A DNA stretch of 5,861 nt. Source: Candidatus Omnitrophota bacterium. Its GTDB lineage: Bacteria > Omnitrophota > Omnitrophia > Omnitrophales > Danuiimicrobiaceae. The stretch lies in assembly GCA_016206945.1 (NCBI GenBank), contig JACQQP010000056.1:1-5861 (forward strand). Reading direction: 5' to 3'. Both the position numbers and the translations under genes were made by a program. Numbering within the stretch: position 1 is the first letter of the stretch; every line of letters starts with the position of its first letter. The notes under the pieces were generated by a model. That model saw only the letters and a list, made by a program, of their open reading frames with translations, did not search any database and had not been told where the DNA came from. Below, in pieces: positions 4,765-5,861 of the stretch.

Positions 4765-4809
4765 AAAAAAATTCGAGAATCTTAGAGCTATTGAAAACCT
4801 CTTTAAGAT
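4765..4809 (-). terminator. Possible terminator after the ferredoxin gene
   Basis: On the minus strand, 18 nt after the ferredoxin stop, ATCTT-AA-AGAG (4809-4799) can pair with CTCT-AAGAT (4787-4779), a 9-bp stem with a 2-nt bulge and an 11-nt loop. A run of seven T follows at 4771-4765. The 7-nt gap between stem and T-run is longer than usual, so efficiency is doubtful. The position fits the end of an aconitase-ferredoxin transcript. Confidence 0.35.
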
Positions 4810-4827
4810 CTTATGAAGCGAAATCTT

Positions 4828-5211
4828 TTATGGTCGGGCGGGGCTATCTGTTGAAAGGCCAACATCTTGGCGTGTCTTTTGATTACAGACGCTTCTGAAA
4901 GTTAGTTCCGGAGCTTTCTTAATCCCTTCAACATAAGACAGCATCGGGATCGTATCCCAAGGGCAATGTTTGGCACAAAGTGCACAACCAATGCATCGTT
5001 CAATATCGACTTCGACAAGCTGCTGAAATTGTGCGAAGGAAACGCCGGGAACAATTTCAATACAGTCAACGGGACAAAAGATGATGCATGCTTCACATCC
5101 CGTGCAGCCTTTTTGATCAATCACGGCGAGAAGATTGGGCTCGCGCTTTCGAGGTGGTTTTTTTGCAATTGTGGGCGGCCGCTCGCCCTTTCGCGCTGTG
5201 TTTTCAACCAT
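4828..5211 (-). CDS. Two-[4Fe-4S] cluster ferredoxin-type protein
   Basis: 127-residue soluble electron-transfer protein. Two clusters are predicted from CTGCEACIIFCP (C36, C39, C42, C46) and CIGCALCAKHCP (C73, C76, C79, C83). C50 is an additional cysteine four residues after C46. In bacterial-type 2[4Fe-4S] folds the fourth cysteine of one motif usually ligates the other cluster. The spacing between motifs (about 26 residues) is longer than in small clostridial ferredoxins and resembles ferredoxin domains of RnfB-like or oxidoreductase delta subunits. The N-terminal about 28 residues are basic and proline-rich (PPTIAKKPPRKR), and the C-terminal about 35 lack cysteine ligands apart from one C. 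GGAG (5222-5219) lies 7 nt before the ATG. It follows the aconitase gene by 48 bp on the same strand, so co-transcription is likely. A partner oxidoreductase is not visible. Confidence 0.9.
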   Translation of the reverse strand: MVENTARKGERPPTIAKKPPRKREPNLLAVIDQKGCTGCEACIIFCPVDCIEIVPGVSFAQFQQLVEVDIERCIGCALCAKHCPWDTIPMLSYVEGIKKAPELTFRSVCNQKTRQDVGLSTDSPARP

Positions 5212-5244
5212 AAGATCACTCCGTGATAGATAACAGATGACGGT

Positions 5245-5308
5245 GTACAGAGAACAGAATCAATCTACTCTCTTCTGTACTCTGTGCTCTGTACTCTGTA
5301 CTCTGTTT
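5245..5308. repeat. 7-bp tandem repeat with an inverted copy at the aconitase 3' end
   Basis: Plus-strand units TCTGTAC (5274-5280), TCTGTGC (5281-5287), TCTGTAC (5288-5294), TCTGTAC (5295-5301) and TCTGTTT (5302-5308) are five contiguous 7-bp copies. Two inverted units, GTACAGA and GAACAGA, lie at 5245-5258 and pair with 5281-5294 at 13 of 14 positions. The aconitase stop codon (5262-5260) is between the two arms. The repeat thus spans the end of one gene and the spacer before the ferredoxin gene. I recall similar GTACAGA-type repeats in candidate-phylum genomes. Confidence 0.8.
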
Positions 5309-5861
5309 TCTAACAATGTTCTAAGGACGTACTGAAGAATTCCTCCGTGTTGATAATAACTCAATTCCGTTGGCGTATCGATGCGCACACGAACCGTAAA
5401 TTTTTTCTCACCCTTCCCGCTTTTCGCAGAGACAATAAGGTCCTTCCCGATAGCCACCGTTGGAACGCCTTCGATGCCAAAAACCTCCTCACCCGTTATG
5501 CCCAGTGAATCGCGATTTGCGCCTGAGTCAAACTCAAGCGGGAGAATTCCCATTCCGATTAAATTGCTTCGATGGATCCGCTCAAAACCCTCGGCAATGA
5601 CTGCTTTTACGCCAAGCAGCGCGGGGCCTTTCGCTGCCCAATCCCGCGATGAACCCGCGCCATATTCTTTTCCAGCAATCACAATTAATGGAACGCGTTC
5701 GTTCTCATACTTGACCGCGGCATCAAAAATCGTTAACTTTTCGCCGTCAGGAAAATGACGCGTCCACCCGCCTTCAACACCTGGAACCAGAAAATTCTTC
5801 AAATGGATGTTGGCAAAAGTTCCGCGCATCATTACTTCAAAATTCCCGCGCCGTGCACCAT
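5260..5861 (-). CDS. acnA: Aconitate hydratase A, C-terminal swivel domain (N-terminus beyond the window)
   Basis: Aconitase interconverts citrate and isocitrate in the cytosolic TCA cycle. The frame is open to the right edge, and 199 complete residues are visible of an enzyme of about 890. Visible residues begin GARRGNFEVMMRGTFANI, the conserved AcnA/IRP-type sequence, so this is not a stand-alone LeuD. Further matches are PGVEGGWTRHFPDGE, IFDAAVKY, GKEYGAGSSRDWAAKG (about 63-78, with the active-site Ser-Ser-Arg loop), GVKAVIAEGFERIHRSNLIGMGILPL and the terminal RIDTPTELSYYQHGGILQYVLR. The iron-sulfur ligand cysteines lie in the missing N-terminal part. After the normal end of the family (about LRTLL) the protein continues for about 14 residues (RVQSTEHRVQKRVD) encoded by a 7-bp tandem repeat. 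The gene is followed by a ferredoxin gene after 48 bp, probably in one operon. Confidence 0.95.
   Translation of the reverse strand, partial: GARRGNFEVMMRGTFANIHLKNFLVPGVEGGWTRHFPDGEKLTIFDAAVKYENERVPLIVIAGKEYGAGSSRDWAAKGPALLGVKAVIAEGFERIHRSNLIGMGILPLEFDSGANRDSLGITGEEVFGIEGVPTVAIGKDLIVSAKSGKGEKKFTVRVRIDTPTELSYYQHGGILQYVLRTLLENRVQSTEHRVQKRVD

Noticed and set aside
5260..5832. Stand-alone LeuD (isopropylmalate dehydratase small subunit) starting at the ATG at 5832
   Set aside because: The frame continues to the window edge with GARRGNFEV, the conserved aconitase sequence preceding MMRGTFAN, so this is the C-terminal domain of a full-length aconitase A.

Overview
This 5.9 kb window looks like a chromosomal segment of an uncultivated bacterium, probably Gram-negative in its gene style. 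Base composition is moderate, coding is dense, and the housekeeping genes are interrupted by intergenic palindromic repeats. From memory, the repeat types (a 'GTCATTGCGAG...GAAGCAATC' unit, a 'TCCTGAACGAAGTGA...TCGCTTCGCTCAGGA' inverted repeat, GCCTGCCTG hairpins, TCCGCC/GGCGGA hairpins, 'GTACAGA' short tandem repeats) recur in metagenome-assembled genomes of candidate phyla such as Omnitrophota. That placement is a low-confidence inference; no phylogenetic marker is present.

Left third: the N-terminal 320 codons of a leucyl aminopeptidase gene (pepA, minus strand, running off the left edge) are divergent from an AI-2E/PerM-family membrane protein gene (1112-2167, plus). A compact mosaic of inverted repeats (2174-2303) fills the gap between that gene and a convergent gene for an unrecognised exported protein (minus strand, start near 2914 or 2887).

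Middle: about 650 bp without a convincing gene (2915-3571) is packed with palindromes: a doubled TCCGCC-N9-GGCGGA unit, several hairpins with 3-nt loops, and a 280-bp mosaic whose conceptual translations give only spurious ORFs. A good sigma70-like promoter sits at 3217-3244, so the mosaic would form a leader of about 320 nt ahead of the next gene. That gene (3572-4432) encodes a four-helix membrane protein made of a duplicated two-helix unit plus a soluble C-terminal domain. Its linker is encoded by a palindrome closely resembling the intergenic TCCGCC/GGCGGA element, which suggests an in-frame repeat insertion.

Right third, all minus strand: the C-terminal part of aconitate hydratase A (running off the right edge), then after 48 bp a two-[4Fe-4S] ferredoxin, then a separate putative 62-codon small gene with its own strong Shine-Dalgarno and promoter. 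The aconitase reading frame ends inside a 7-bp tandem repeat that adds about 14 residues to the protein.

No recognisable defence, toxin or secretion system was found. The most interesting signal is the palindromic repeats, one of them apparently inside a coding sequence, and a set of triloop hairpins with unrelated arm sequences but similar geometry.
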